64,000 nucleotides of DNA from Bacillus sp. SD088 (GTDB taxonomy: Bacteria; Bacillota; Bacilli; Bacillales; Bacillaceae_C). Positions 27,433 to 35,275 of this stretch are shown here, in pieces. The notes beneath the pieces were generated by a model. That model searched no databases, was not told where the DNA came from, and saw nothing but the letters and a program-made list of their open reading frames with translations. Within the stretch, counting starts at the first letter, position 1; the number at the start of each line of letters is the position of its first letter. The position numbers and the translations under genes are program-made. Location of the stretch: NCBI RefSeq assembly GCF_017355205.1, contig NZ_JADIJK010000001.1:1-64000 (forward strand), given 5' to 3'.

Positions 27433-27526
27433 AGGCTAAGACGCGCCTCTTGGCGACAGGCTCAAAATGCAACATCCTGTTGCTTTGCCTGCACTAGTAC
27501 ATCCGTGTACGTCGTCTTGTTAGCCT
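27433..27526 (-). other. Cloverleaf-like RNA element in the epsC leader
   Basis: AGGCTAA (27433-27439) pairs with TTAGCCT (27520-27526) and GACG (27440-27443) with CGTC (27513-27516), closing three hairpins: CGCC/GGCG with loop TCTT (27444-27455), CAGGC/GCCTG (27457-27461 with 27487-27491) containing GCAAC/GTTGC (27469-27473 with 27479-27483), and GTAC/GTAC (27497-27510). All pairs are read directly. It is transcribed between the EAR-like part and epsC. I do not recognise it as a known RNA family; a mobile repeat is an alternative. Confidence 0.6.
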
Positions 27527-27539
27527 AAAACACGGGCAT

Positions 27540-27715
27540 CTAACCCGCCCTCACATTATCCTCTTGACAACGAATGTGTCTAAGGTAGGGACTTTTCCCT
27601 CCCACAGGATAACCGAGTGCCTCCGTTGATAACGGATTGGAGACATAACCGGCATTCCACCCGTTTATAGTCCTAGTTCCTTCGGGTTACTTACTATTTA
27701 GATATAGCAATATAA
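27540..27715 (-). ncRNA. EAR (epsC RNA) processive antitermination element
   Basis: The minus-strand RNA upstream of epsC, after the kinase/phosphatase genes, is where Bacillus eps operons carry the EAR element (Rfam epsC motif), which lets polymerase read through terminators over a long eps operon. Visible structure includes ACTATAAACGGGTGG-type unpaired segments, CCGTT/AACGG (near 27622-27635), GGGA/TCCC around 27589-27603, CACATT/AATGTG (27552-27577) and GGGC/GCCC near 27532-27549. The call rests on position and structure; I could not align it to the family model. Confidence 0.72.
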
Positions 27716-27743
27716 TTGAATTGCGTTGTTTCGCCCCGTGGCC

Positions 27744-28511
27744 CTAAAAAAGACCTAAGAATTTTTTCTTTTTGATTTGTTTAGGAATATCGCGATCAAT
27801 ATCTTGTCCATCTAGTATAACTTCCGCATTTTGTAGAAATAAATCGACATAATCAAGACCATATTTGCTTTCCACTAGATCAACTGCTTCCGCCATTTTA
27901 AATCCTCTTGTCGTTGTATTATGAGCATCTGAGGCTAAGAAATGGGTTAAATTATTTTCGATTAAGTCAAAGCTAAACTTTTGAATTTTTTTGCCGAAAT
28001 AACCAGTGAGACTTCCCGCTGTAACTTGAGAAGCGGCTCCATTTTTCACTAACTGATAGAGTTTGTTTGGATGTTCAATTAATTCCGTGTTTCGTTCTGG
28101 GTGGACAATCACCGGAATTAGTCCTTTCATCTGGATGTCAAAGCACAATTGCTCGGTGTAACGTGGAACATGGTTGGTTGGAAGTTCAATAAATAAATAG
28201 TGAGAGGTATCCCCTAACCTAAGGATCTCTCCAGCTTCATAATCCTCCATGATCTCCCCGTAAATTCGATTCTCCTGACCTGGTAAAATCTCAAGGTCAA
28301 TCTGTTCTGCTTGCAAATACTCATTTAACTCTTTTACTTTCACCATAATATCTGCTTTTGTATTCAAAAAATGACCATTCATATGATGTGGTGTTGCAAT
28401 AATTGTATGGATCCCTTCACTGACTGCCTGTTTCGCCATTAATAAGCTATCTGTATAATGACTTGCACCGTCATCTACGCCAGGAAGTATATGGCAATGG
28501 ATATCAATCAT
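27744..28511 (-). CDS. ywqE: PHP-type protein-tyrosine phosphatase
   Basis: A 255-residue manganese-dependent phosphatase of the YwqE/CpsB/Wzb-replacement group that dephosphorylates the BY-kinase. The metal-binding motif HCHILPGVDDGA begins at residue 5, followed by TPHHMNG, IEILPGQE-like DLEILPGQENR, HPERN and the C-terminal SDAHN. GGGAGAAGAGG precedes the ATG. It is the third gene of the regulatory trio and lies just upstream of the EAR leader. Confidence 0.92.
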   Translation of the reverse strand: MIDIHCHILPGVDDGASHYTDSLLMAKQAVSEGIHTIIATPHHMNGHFLNTKADIMVKVKELNEYLQAEQIDLEILPGQENRIYGEIMEDYEAGEILRLGDTSHYLFIELPTNHVPRYTEQLCFDIQMKGLIPVIVHPERNTELIEHPNKLYQLVKNGAASQVTAGSLTGYFGKKIQKFSFDLIENNLTHFLASDAHNTTTRGFKMAEAVDLVESKYGLDYVDLFLQNAEVILDGQDIDRDIPKQIKKKKFLGLF

Positions 28512-28937
28512 TTACCTCTTCTCCCTTCCATTAAAAGTAAATGTACTCTTTCCTTCAGCATTTCCTCTAACTGAAAGAAATAAAGCATAAAGCGTAATAT
28601 CAGGCTCATGACTACTCGCTATTTTCACGAATAAAACGAGATTATCGAGGTGCTAGTGCCCTTTTTCCTCCACTTAGACTTCTCTGGAAGTATATCAGAG
28701 TTCTACGAACGGTTGCACCGGGATAAAGGAACGATTTTCTAGAGTGATCGAATCTAAGAAAGAGAAATCGAGTACTTTTTTAGGATGATGTAAAAACCAA
28801 CAGTAAAACTCAATAGTCCAAAACAACTTATACGGTTATTTTGGACTAATCGTTTTATGGATGTAAAACCTTTTTCTAAGAAAAAATTACTAGTTTTTTA
28901 TTATCGAGTTGCTTTCTTCCTAGTAGTCTCTTTCTTC
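28512..28937 (-). other. 426-bp spacer between ywqE and epsB
   Basis: No gene with a ribosome site is visible. It contains a perfect inverted repeat, TAGTCCAAAA (28814-28823) with TTTTGGACTA (28839-28848), which lacks a T-tail in the operon's direction. A second promoter or an attenuator could lie here, but I see no convincing -35/-10 pair. Confidence 0.4.
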
Positions 28938-29642
28938 TTAATTCGTTCCATAATAATAGTAGTAATCGGTTTTTTCCATTTTTTTATTATTTAAGACAAC
29001 CCCTAGTATTTTCGCTTGCGCAGCTGCTAGAAGTTCCTTTGTTTTTTGAGCGGATTCGAGCTCTGTTTTGCCACTTGCCACAACTAGAACGGTTCCGTCA
29101 CATTTATTCGCCAAAATTTGCGCATCAGTGACAGCTAATACAGGTGGTGTATCAAAAATAATCAGATCATATTGCTCTTTTGCTCCTTCAAAGAAGAGTT
29201 GCATCCCTTTCGAGCCAAGCAATTCAGCTGGATTTGGGGGGATAGGTCCAGATGGCAATACGTGCAGATTTTCCACATCCGTCGGCCGCGCCGCTTCTTC
29301 TAATACCACCTGACGGGTGAGAACATTCGTTAATCCTGTCGTATTCGTGACACCGAATGTATAATGCACAGTTGGCTTCCTCATATCTGCATCGACTATC
29401 AATACCTTTTTCCCTTGTTGTGCAAAGACAACAGCTAAATTCGCGGTTGTTGTTGATTTTCCTTCTGCTGGTCCAGATGATGTCACCATTAAAGTACGAA
29501 TTTCTTCATCAACTGCAGAAAACTCAATATTCGTCCGAATTGTCCGATATTGCTCCGAGATTGGTGACTTTGGATTGGCTTTAGCAACTAATTTACGTCG
29601 TCCCGATTGCGGGGTTAGATCTTGTTTAGCCAACTTGCTCAC
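28938..29642 (-). CDS. epsB: BY-family tyrosine kinase of capsule/EPS synthesis
   Basis: A 234-residue cytoplasmic bacterial tyrosine kinase (CpsD/CapB/EpsB/YwqD type). Walker A GPAEGKST is at 57-64 (Lys62), Walker A' VLIVDADMRKP at 80-90 and Walker B LIIFDTPPV near 140. The C-terminal autophosphorylation cluster is five consecutive tyrosines (227-231). It works with the membrane modulator encoded just upstream, whose gene overlaps this one by 17 bp, and is reversed by the PHP phosphatase. Confidence 0.95.
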   Translation of the reverse strand: MSKLAKQDLTPQSGRRKLVAKANPKSPISEQYRTIRTNIEFSAVDEEIRTLMVTSSGPAEGKSTTTANLAVVFAQQGKKVLIVDADMRKPTVHYTFGVTNTTGLTNVLTRQVVLEEAARPTDVENLHVLPSGPIPPNPAELLGSKGMQLFFEGAKEQYDLIIFDTPPVLAVTDAQILANKCDGTVLVVASGKTELESAQKTKELLAAAQAKILGVVLNNKKMEKTDYYYYYGTN

Positions 29643-30366
29643 TCCTTACTCTAGCATTGCGGCTATTCCCTACTTTTCTTTGAATCTTCTGATCTTCAAT
29701 ATTTGCGACAGCCCCAAGCATCGGTAATTCAAGCAATTTTTCAATATCTTCGGCTGTTTTAACCGTGTTATCAAGATATTCAAGTAAGAAGGCAAGTCCC
29801 ACTCCTAGCATTAAACCAACAACAGCAGCAATTGCAATATTTAGTAGTGGCTGCGGCTTAACCGGTGATGCCTTTGGCCCTACTTCTGCTTTGGTTAGAA
29901 TGTTCACGTTATCAACGTTCATAAGATCGACGATATCTTTTTCAAATACTTCTGCGACTTTATTCGCAATCGCAGCGGCTTGATTCGGATCCGGATCTTG
30001 TACGGTGATATTGACAACTTGGGAGTCTGTTTCATTTTGAACGGAAATTTTATCTTTCAATTGACTAACGGTCATCCCAAGGTCAAGGTCTGTAATCACC
30101 TTATCCAGAATTCTTGGTGTCGTAATGATAACATTATATGTATTAATCAATTGCAAATTGGTTTGGATTTCCGATACATTATAAGCTGGTTGTTCTTCTT
30201 TTGATTGATTAACTAATAATTGCGTTGAAGATTGATAGATGGGTGTAAGCACAAAAAAACTGATCGCTCCACTTAGGACCATTGCGACTACTGTAATCAG
30301 TATAATCAAGGTCATTCTCTTACGTAGAGTCTGCATCAGCTCTTTTAGACTGATTGTTTCTTCCAT
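29626..30366 (-). CDS. epsA: Wzz-type chain-length modulator and kinase activator
   Basis: A 246-residue membrane protein with two helices (about 19-40 and 176-196) flanking an extracytoplasmic Wzz domain, with TPIYQSSTQLLVNQ after the first helix and the Pro-rich KASPVKPQPLLNIAIAAVVG before the second. The cytoplasmic tail activates the BY-kinase in this family. It is the first gene of the 22-kb eps operon, read from the promoter at 30412-30439; GGGAGGATATT precedes the ATG. Confidence 0.93.
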   Translation of the reverse strand: MEETISLKELMQTLRKRMTLIILITVVAMVLSGAISFFVLTPIYQSSTQLLVNQSKEEQPAYNVSEIQTNLQLINTYNVIITTPRILDKVITDLDLGMTVSQLKDKISVQNETDSQVVNITVQDPDPNQAAAIANKVAEVFEKDIVDLMNVDNVNILTKAEVGPKASPVKPQPLLNIAIAAVVGLMLGVGLAFLLEYLDNTVKTAEDIEKLLELPMLGAVANIEDQKIQRKVGNSRNARVRSEQVG

Positions 30367-30411
30367 AATATCCTCCCTGGATGATTGTCGACTATTCTAT
30401 TAACGTGTATT

Positions 30412-30439
30412 ATTATAGCATAGTATGTAAGTTTTTGAA
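30412..30439 (-). promoter_or_regulatory. Main promoter of the eps operon
   Basis: On the minus strand TTCAAA (30434-30439) and TATAAT (30412-30417) are 16 bp apart, and TG two bases before the -10 makes it an extended -10 promoter. It lies about 45 bp before epsA in the divergent spacer with the SGNH-like gene. Confidence 0.65.
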
Positions 30440-30524
30440 CTGGTATTTTTTCATCTTTTCTTAGAATCTTTTGCCAGGGTATGCAATGAAACTAGTATGT
30501 TTGTCTTAGGAGGGTATCAAAACG

Positions 30525-31298
30525 ATGCGAAATTTGTTGACAGCCATTATAGTTTTGGCTTGTCTGGTTTTTCTTGGTTCAGGTTATTTGTACTGGAAAG
30601 ATCGGACTGGGGTGGTCGCTTCTGAAGTTGATTCAACCCCAAAAAAGGATGATCATTCTGAATCAACTGATAAGGAAAAGAAAGAGAAGGACGTGGACAC
30701 TAAGGTTGTTGAGTTGGCGAGTAACTGGCCAGAAGAGGCGCAGGCCGACTTAGAGAAAGCGATTGAAAACGAGGAATCCTATCCGATCGCTATTGTTGGC
30801 TCACTTGCGTTAGGTGGTGAGGATGGCTGGGCCGCTATGTTGAAGAAGGCATTAGAGAAAAGCTACGGGAAAGATGCCGTCGATGTGAAGCTTTTTGAAT
30901 ATGACCTAACCTCAACAGAGTTTATTGACGAGGAAAAGTATGAGGATGTTGTCGATTTTTCACCTAAATTGGTATTATTTGAGCCATTTATTTTAAATGA
31001 CAACGGTGTTGTCGATGTCGGTGAGAACCACGACAATCTTGATACCTTCCTCGATGAACTATCAGACGCAGTCGTCCTTTTACAACCAGCTCGTCCTATT
31101 CCTGATTCCAGTATTTATCCGATGCAGGTGCAGGATTTGGAAAGGTATGCGGAGACACATGATATTCCTTATCTTGACCACTGGGAAAACTGGCCAGAGG
31201 ATGCCTCTGATTATGTGGTGAATGGGGAAAGCGCTCCGAATGAAAAAGGACATGAAGTTTGGTTTGAGTATTTGCAGGAATATTTTATTGCGGAATAA
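30525..31298 (+). CDS. Membrane-anchored SGNH-hydrolase-like protein
   Basis: A 257-residue protein with an N-terminal membrane anchor (residues 4-23), a Lys/Glu/Asp-rich linker (30-60) and an SGNH/GDSL-like domain. The nucleophile block is IAIVGSLALGGEDGW (about 88-102) and the Asn block LNDNGVVDVGENHDN; the usual C-terminal DxxH block is less clear (EKGHEVW). The usual GDS motif reads GSLAL, so the nucleophile would be the Ser after Gly. TTAGGAGGG precedes the ATG. It is divergent from the eps operon; similar proteins may modify exported polysaccharide, but this is inference. Confidence 0.75.
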   Translation: MRNLLTAIIVLACLVFLGSGYLYWKDRTGVVASEVDSTPKKDDHSESTDKEKKEKDVDTKVVELASNWPEEAQADLEKAIENEESYPIAIVGSLALGGEDGWAAMLKKALEKSYGKDAVDVKLFEYDLTSTEFIDEEKYEDVVDFSPKLVLFEPFILNDNGVVDVGENHDNLDTFLDELSDAVVLLQPARPIPDSSIYPMQVQDLERYAETHDIPYLDHWENWPEDASDYVVNGESAPNEKGHEVWFEYLQEYFIAE

Positions 31299-31337
31299 TG
31301 GATATAGTTCTGCAGGATAATGTGTGAATTTTACAAG

Positions 31338-31392
31338 AAAAATCGCGACTGGACTTTCTACCCTAAGTGGAGAATCCGGTGGCGATTTTTTT
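31338..31392 (+). terminator. Terminator of the SGNH-like gene
   Basis: AAAAATCGC (31338-31346) pairs with GCGATTTTT (31382-31390), supported by inner pairing of GACTGGA with the CCGGT side, and the run ends in TTTTTTT. Confidence 0.75.
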
Positions 31393-31534
31393 ATGCGACT
31401 ATTTCAATATTTTATTTTTACTTATTTGAAAAAATCCTCGTTTATACTAGATTGTTTGTACAATCTAATTGGCTACTTCCCCGTAGTATATAGTAAGGTC
31501 GGCCGGCCTTTACTAAAAGAGGGGAGATATGTAT

Positions 31535-31732
31535 ATGTGTTATCATGACGATAATGATTTTGTAGGTGGCGTTGAGGATAGACGGCGGAGAAGACCACGT
31601 GTCATCGTATGTAAGTGCCGTGAAGTTAATGTTGGTGGCGTAGGAGATCGGGAACCCGATAACGGTTGTCATTGTCATAAATGTTGTAGACGCCGTGAAG
31701 AAGCAGCCCGCCGCGACTGCTGTGACTACTAA
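31535..31732 (+). CDS. Small Cys/Arg-rich protein, possible spore coat or metal-binding protein
   Basis: A 65-residue protein with a GAGGGGAG ribosome site 8 nt before the ATG at 31535; an in-frame ATG at 31529 is too close to it. It has an acidic N-terminus (YHDDNDF), an Arg stretch (RRRRR), CKC and CHCHKCC clusters and a CCDY end, nine cysteines in all. Such composition is seen in spore coat and crust proteins, but I recognise no family. The upstream region has an AT-rich stretch but no clear sigma-A promoter. Confidence 0.55.
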   Translation: MCYHDDNDFVGGVEDRRRRRPRVIVCKCREVNVGGVGDREPDNGCHCHKCCRRREEAARRDCCDY

Positions 31733-32192
31733 AATTTGCGGGAAAGGCTCGTGCTAATCCACTGCTCGTGCCTTATGCTTATGTTATGAGCATGCCAAAC
31801 TGGATTCAATTTCTTCGTACAGAAATGGTATGACTTTTTGTCTCATGCACTCGAGCTTGTATGCGGACGGAATGCAATCTCAGAGGGAATTGGGGCGAGA
31901 GCCTTGTCTTAAAACCAACTCCTTGTCATGGACAAAAGCACTCGTTTTTAGGGCGAATGGCTAAGGTACGACGTATTGCAAATGACTACATCCTGCCGCC
32001 TCATTTTCTATACGTCACAGAGTTATTCCGATCCACCTTCCGTGGATCGCCATCTTCATCCATCCCTGTTACTTCCCTTGCATGCAGACAATCGTTCACC
32101 ATTTCCTGATTTAGACTCTTGCCATCGCTTCTGTCTTTTGTTGATCGTTCTTTTCCTGGGTGCAACCGGTGAGCCGGTTGCAAATGGAAGAT
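31733..32192. other. 460-bp region without a confident gene
   Basis: No frame combines a ribosome site with coding-like content. A minus-strand open stretch ending near 32001 (tail DEDGDPRKVDRNNSVTYRK) looks protein-like but has no credible start. A perfect hairpin GCAACCGG/CCGGTTGC lies at 32162-32181. Confidence 0.4.
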
Positions 32193-32222
32193 CAGTAGGG
32201 TTCTCTCCCCTACTGGTTTTTT
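32193..32222 (+). terminator. Plus-strand terminator
   Basis: CAGTAGGG (32193-32200) pairs with CCCTACTG (32208-32215), loop TTCTCTC, followed by GTTTTTTTGG. It is a strong intrinsic terminator although no clear gene lies just upstream, hinting at an unseen small RNA or short gene between 31733 and 32190. Confidence 0.7.
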
Positions 32223-32250
32223 TGGTTTGAGGAGGGGTGTGGAGAGAAGA

Positions 32251-32490
32251 GGAACCCATTGCTGGAGGTGGTGGGCCCATTTCTGGGCGTGAAAAACCCA
32301 TAATTGGAGGAGGAAACCCATTCTTGTGCGTGAAGGAACCATTTTCTGAAGATCACGCCCATTTCTAATGGGAGAAGCCCATTTAGTTTAGTTGAAGCCC
32401 ATATCCAAGCTAAGGTCATCATTTCTATATTAGGAAGCCCATAGCTTACATGAGACCCCCATAAAGAAGCAGGGAAACCCATTTATCTTT
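32251..32490. repeat. Periodic CCCATT-core array, copy 2
   Basis: Twelve positions carry the core (CCCAT or a one-base variant) at 32255, 32276, 32297, 32317, 32338, 32358, 32378, 32398, 32418, 32438, 32458 and 32478: steps of 20 or 21 bp throughout. Most cores are preceded by GAA or GAAA. The bases between cores are not conserved. Confidence 0.9.
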
Positions 32491-32661
32491 GAAAAAAGTC
32501 GGGGATTGCGCGACTTTGTTGGGAAGGCGAATTTCTATAATAGATAAACTCCCCACTTATGATTCTATATTTATGACCTTTCTGAAGTTGTGAACATGCC
32601 TGAGCATTTTCTAGTTTAGAGTAACTAAACTACCTCTTAAAGTATACAAATTACTGATTTA

Positions 32662-32670
32662 TGGTATAAT
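32662..32670 (+). promoter_or_regulatory. Extended -10 promoter of the antitoxin RNA
   Basis: TGGTATAAT (32662-32670) is a perfect extended -10 (TGnTATAAT). No good -35 lies 17 bp upstream. It would start a transcript near 32677 running into the toxin gene's 3' end. Confidence 0.55.
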
Positions 32671-32676
32671 TAATTT

Positions 32677-32815
32677 AAATTTCTATATAATATTAAAAAC
32701 CGCTCCATGCTACCAACATGGAACGGTTACAATAGTCTAACCCCATCAAAAGGGTTGGCACCTAAAGTACTAAATCCCTCAAGGCTGGCTCAGAGCACAT
32801 GAGGGATTATTTTTT
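32677..32815 (+). ncRNA. RatA-like antisense antitoxin RNA
   Basis: About 140 nt from the extended -10 at 32662 to a terminator: stem ATCCCTC (32774-32780) with GAGGGAT (32801-32807), then TTATTTTTT. It overlaps the 3' end of the minus-strand toxin gene, the layout of Bacillus txpA/ratA. Its first hairpin (32698-32728) is, on the other strand, the toxin mRNA terminator, because AACCG... there is followed by TTTTTAATATT. Ends are predicted, not measured. Confidence 0.6.
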
Positions 32816-32893
32816 GCTGTTTTTATCGGACATGATAAAAGCAATCAACATTCCGAATGCAATCATCAGAGTCAATGCATTTTCCACATCCAT
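32807..32893 (-). CDS. Holin-like type I toxin peptide (TxpA/Hol_Tox group)
   Basis: A 28-residue peptide: MDVENALTLMIAFGMLIA, a hydrophobic helix, then a short basic tail ending DKNSKK. ALTLMIAFG is the hallmark of putative holin-like toxins in Bacillus and other Firmicutes, which insert in and depolarise the membrane. The ribosome site GGAGGTGG lies 4-11 nt before the ATG; a flanking CTTCTTGGGAAATTTCCCAGAAGG inverted repeat segment (about 32907-32930) could sequester it. Its promoter is at 32984-32992 and the antisense RNA at 32677-32815. The gene is far shorter than usual annotation cut-offs. Confidence 0.82.
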   Translation of the reverse strand: MDVENALTLMIAFGMLIAFIMSDKNSKK

Positions 32894-32983
32894 AGGCGCC
32901 ACCTCCTTCTTGGGAAATTTCCCAGAAGGTCAAACAATTGGTGTGCCAATACCCCTCATGTGAAGCCATTCTATTGTAAAAAT

Positions 32984-32992
32984 ATTATAACA
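32984..32992 (-). promoter_or_regulatory. Extended -10 promoter of the toxin gene
   Basis: On the minus strand TGTTATAAT is a perfect TGnTATAAT element. It leaves an untranslated leader of about 85 nt before the toxin ATG, as expected for a regulated type I toxin mRNA. Confidence 0.55.
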
Positions 32993-33171
32993 TAAATTCT
33001 TCACAATTGGATTACCTTCACGGAGTGTAGTTCAGTTATATTAATTAAGATGTATATGCCAGAAGTTGTTCGAAGGGCCGTTATTGCACAACCTCGTAAG
33101 GATCACGGATCATTATTTGTAAACAACCTTCTCTAATAAGGAAGCATCCAGAGAGCATGGTGCAAGCAAAT

Positions 33172-33210
33172 AAAAGGGGCAAAGCCGTGGTCTTCAGCTT
33201 TGCCCCTTTT
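33172..33210 (-). terminator. Terminator after ssuA
   Basis: AAAAGGGGCAAAGC (33172-33185) pairs perfectly with GCTTTGCCCCTTTT (33197-33210), 14 bp, A/T flanks on both sides so it may act in both directions. It lies just past the ssuA stop. Confidence 0.85.
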
Positions 33211-33213
33211 ATT

Positions 33214-34185
33214 TTATTCTTTTGCTTCTTCCAAGTAGTCTAGGTTAATGAGTCCTTCAATATTATCACTTTCGATGTAGTCGGCTTCTTTACTAATTTC
33301 GGCCATTTCTTTGATGACTTGTTCATTGACGTCTGTGGTCACTTCTAAATGTTCGAAGGCTGCCTGTGTTTCCTCTGCGTCCACTTCTTTACCGGTTAAT
33401 TCTTTAATATGTTCGATAACAATTTCTTGTGCTTCTTCTGGATTTTCCCGGATAAACTCCACGGCCTTTTGATGGGCACGAAGATAGGCGTGAACAAGTT
33501 CGTCATTTTCAAGGAAATCGTCTCTAGCGACCACAACTGTGTTTGTGGAATCTTTCCCCCAAGCAAAGTTTTCCCAGTCCAATAAGAGATTTCCATTTGC
33601 TTGTGTTTCAAGGATATATCCCCATGGTTCCTGTGTTGCAGCGGCATCAACCGATTCTTGGACAAATAGGGAAGCTGTATCCGCAGGAGCCGCAGCATAT
33701 AATTCCACTGTTCCTCCATTTTCCTGTACGTTCAGGTCGACTTCCTGAAGTGCTTTACGCAACATTACATCTTGTGTGCTTCCGATAACTGGGATGGCTA
33801 CTCTTTTTCCATCAAGGTCGGCTAGTGTCTCGACCCCACTATTTTCTCCAGCTACTAGAACCGCTCCCCCATTGACAGCACCTGACACAATATGGTGCTG
33901 GGGATTTTTTACATAGAAATTAATTGCCGGTCCCGGACCGACTGTACCAATATCAATCGCCTTCGTGGTCATGGCTTCCATAAAGAGGCCACCATTGCTG
34001 ACAGTCTTTGTATCAATCTTCGTATTCTCGCCAAACTCCTCTTGAAAAAATCCTTTATCCAACCCAACAATCGTCGCAACATGTGTAAGGTTTGGAAAAT
34101 ACCCGATCTTCACGGTATCACTTTTACCATTTCCGCAACCCGCTAAGACGATTACTAGTAATAAACCTATCCATAATTTTTTCAT
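33214..34185 (-). CDS. ssuA: Aliphatic sulfonate ABC transporter, substrate-binding lipoprotein
   Basis: A 323-residue lipoprotein: signal peptide with lipobox LAGC (Cys17), then an SsuA/TauA-type binding domain with VKIGYFPNLTHVATIVGLDKG, TVGPGPAINFYVKN, LDGKRVAIPVIGSTQDVMLRK and TQEPWGYIL. It would capture alkanesulfonates or taurine-like sulfonates outside the membrane for SsuBC. It is separated from ssuC by 337 bp that hold a repeat array (34235-34450), an unusual interruption of this operon. Exact ligand is not determined by sequence. Confidence 0.88.
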   Translation of the reverse strand: MKKLWIGLLLVIVLAGCGNGKSDTVKIGYFPNLTHVATIVGLDKGFFQEEFGENTKIDTKTVSNGGLFMEAMTTKAIDIGTVGPGPAINFYVKNPQHHIVSGAVNGGAVLVAGENSGVETLADLDGKRVAIPVIGSTQDVMLRKALQEVDLNVQENGGTVELYAAAPADTASLFVQESVDAAATQEPWGYILETQANGNLLLDWENFAWGKDSTNTVVVARDDFLENDELVHAYLRAHQKAVEFIRENPEEAQEIVIEHIKELTGKEVDAEETQAAFEHLEVTTDVNEQVIKEMAEISKEADYIESDNIEGLINLDYLEEAKE

Positions 34186-34234
34186 TACATTTCTCCTCTT
34201 TTTCCGATGACATTCGTATTTTAAAGGAAGTTAG

Positions 34235-34450
34235 GAAACCCATTCTTAGGGGGAAGGAACTCATTTATGTGGAATGAAACCCATTTTTCTTGAGTGGGGC
34301 CCATTCTCGTGTCAAGAAACCCATTCCTCCTTAAAACAAACCCATTTATTTGCAGGGAACCCATTTACCTTGTTTGGGGCTCATTCTCGTGCCGAGAAAC
34401 CCACTCCCTTGAAAAGGAGCCCCATTTCTCATGATAATAAACCCATATGA
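34235..34450. repeat. Periodic CCCATT-core array, copy 3, inside the ssu operon
   Basis: Cores at 34239, 34260, 34280, 34300, 34320, 34341, 34360, 34380, 34400, 34421 and 34442 (11 units, steps 19-21 bp). A higher-order repeat is visible: GGGGCCCATTCTCGTG at about 34297 returns as GGGGCTCATTCTCGTG 80 bp later, each followed by a GAGAAACCCA-like unit. It lies between ssuC and ssuA, both read on the minus strand. Confidence 0.92.
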
Positions 34451-34522
34451 CCAAATTAAACGCCTCCCTGGCCCAAGGAAACTAACATAGATCTCTTGCC
34501 TATACTGAGCTTCCTCCAGAAA

Positions 34523-35275
34523 TTAAGCCACGCCCCATTTAGTTTGGACTGAACGTTCCAAACGAGTGAAGAAGATTTGATCAATGATTGTACCAATGAC
34601 GGCGATCACGATCATAACGGAAATGACTAAGTCCATTTGTCCCAGTGAGCGCCCTGTTTCCAGTAGTTGGCCAAGTCCGCCTCCTGCACCAAGTAATTCT
34701 CCAGCCATTAACGCACGCCAAGAGAATGCCCAGGCGATTCGTAAGCCTGATAATAATTGTGGGACAGACGCGGGTAAAATGACAGTGCGAATAAAGTGAA
34801 AACCGCTTGAGCCAAATGTTTTCGCTACTCTTTGATACAATTGAGGGACATTTTTAAAGCCGCTCGTTGCACTTGTTGTCATGGTCCAAGTGGCCCCAAT
34901 GGTGACGATGAATAAGATTGCCATATCATTTAAACCAAACCATATAATTGCCAGTGGGAACCAGACGATACTTGGAATCGACTGTAAGGCTGTGACGAGG
35001 AAACCAAGTGTATCCTCAACCAATTTATAACGCCAAATGAGATACCCCATCAGCAAGCCAAGTACAATCGCAATTGAAAACCCGATTAGCAGTCGGCTAA
35101 GACTTTTTCCGACGGCGACCAAAATTTGTCCATTGATAATACCATTGAACAAAGTCTCAAATACTTGGATTAATGATGGAAACATGAAATCTGGAAGTCC
35201 CGATAGTCTAGATGTGGCTTCCCATATCGCCGCTATGATCACGATGAAACTGATTCGCCGAAAAGCGATAGTCAT
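34523..35275 (-). CDS. ssuC: Aliphatic sulfonate ABC transporter permease
   Basis: A 250-residue inner-membrane permease with six predicted helices, of the SsuC/TauC type. The EAA-like cytoplasmic loop lies near residues 135-165 (RVAKTFGSSGFHFIRTVILP), followed by PQLLSGLRIAWAFSWRALMAGE. The ATG overlaps the end of ssuB by 68 bp in another frame; GGAGGAGATGGGAG precedes it, so coupled translation is likely. It pairs with SsuB to import sulfonates. Confidence 0.92.
   Translation of the reverse strand: MTIAFRRISFIVIIAAIWEATSRLSGLPDFMFPSLIQVFETLFNGIINGQILVAVGKSLSRLLIGFSIAIVLGLLMGYLIWRYKLVEDTLGFLVTALQSIPSIVWFPLAIIWFGLNDMAILFIVTIGATWTMTTSATSGFKNVPQLYQRVAKTFGSSGFHFIRTVILPASVPQLLSGLRIAWAFSWRALMAGELLGAGGGLGQLLETGRSLGQMDLVISVMIVIAVIGTIIDQIFFTRLERSVQTKWGVA

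Noticed and set aside
32001-32342. Minus-strand open frame ending DPRKVDRNNSVTYRK
   Set aside because: The last 50 residues look protein-like, but the frame runs through array 2 and the terminator, and there is no ATG/GTG/TTG with a ribosome site at the right place.
33051-33137. 28-codon plus-strand frame (MYMPEVVRRAV...)
   Set aside because: No ribosome site and no similarity I recognise.
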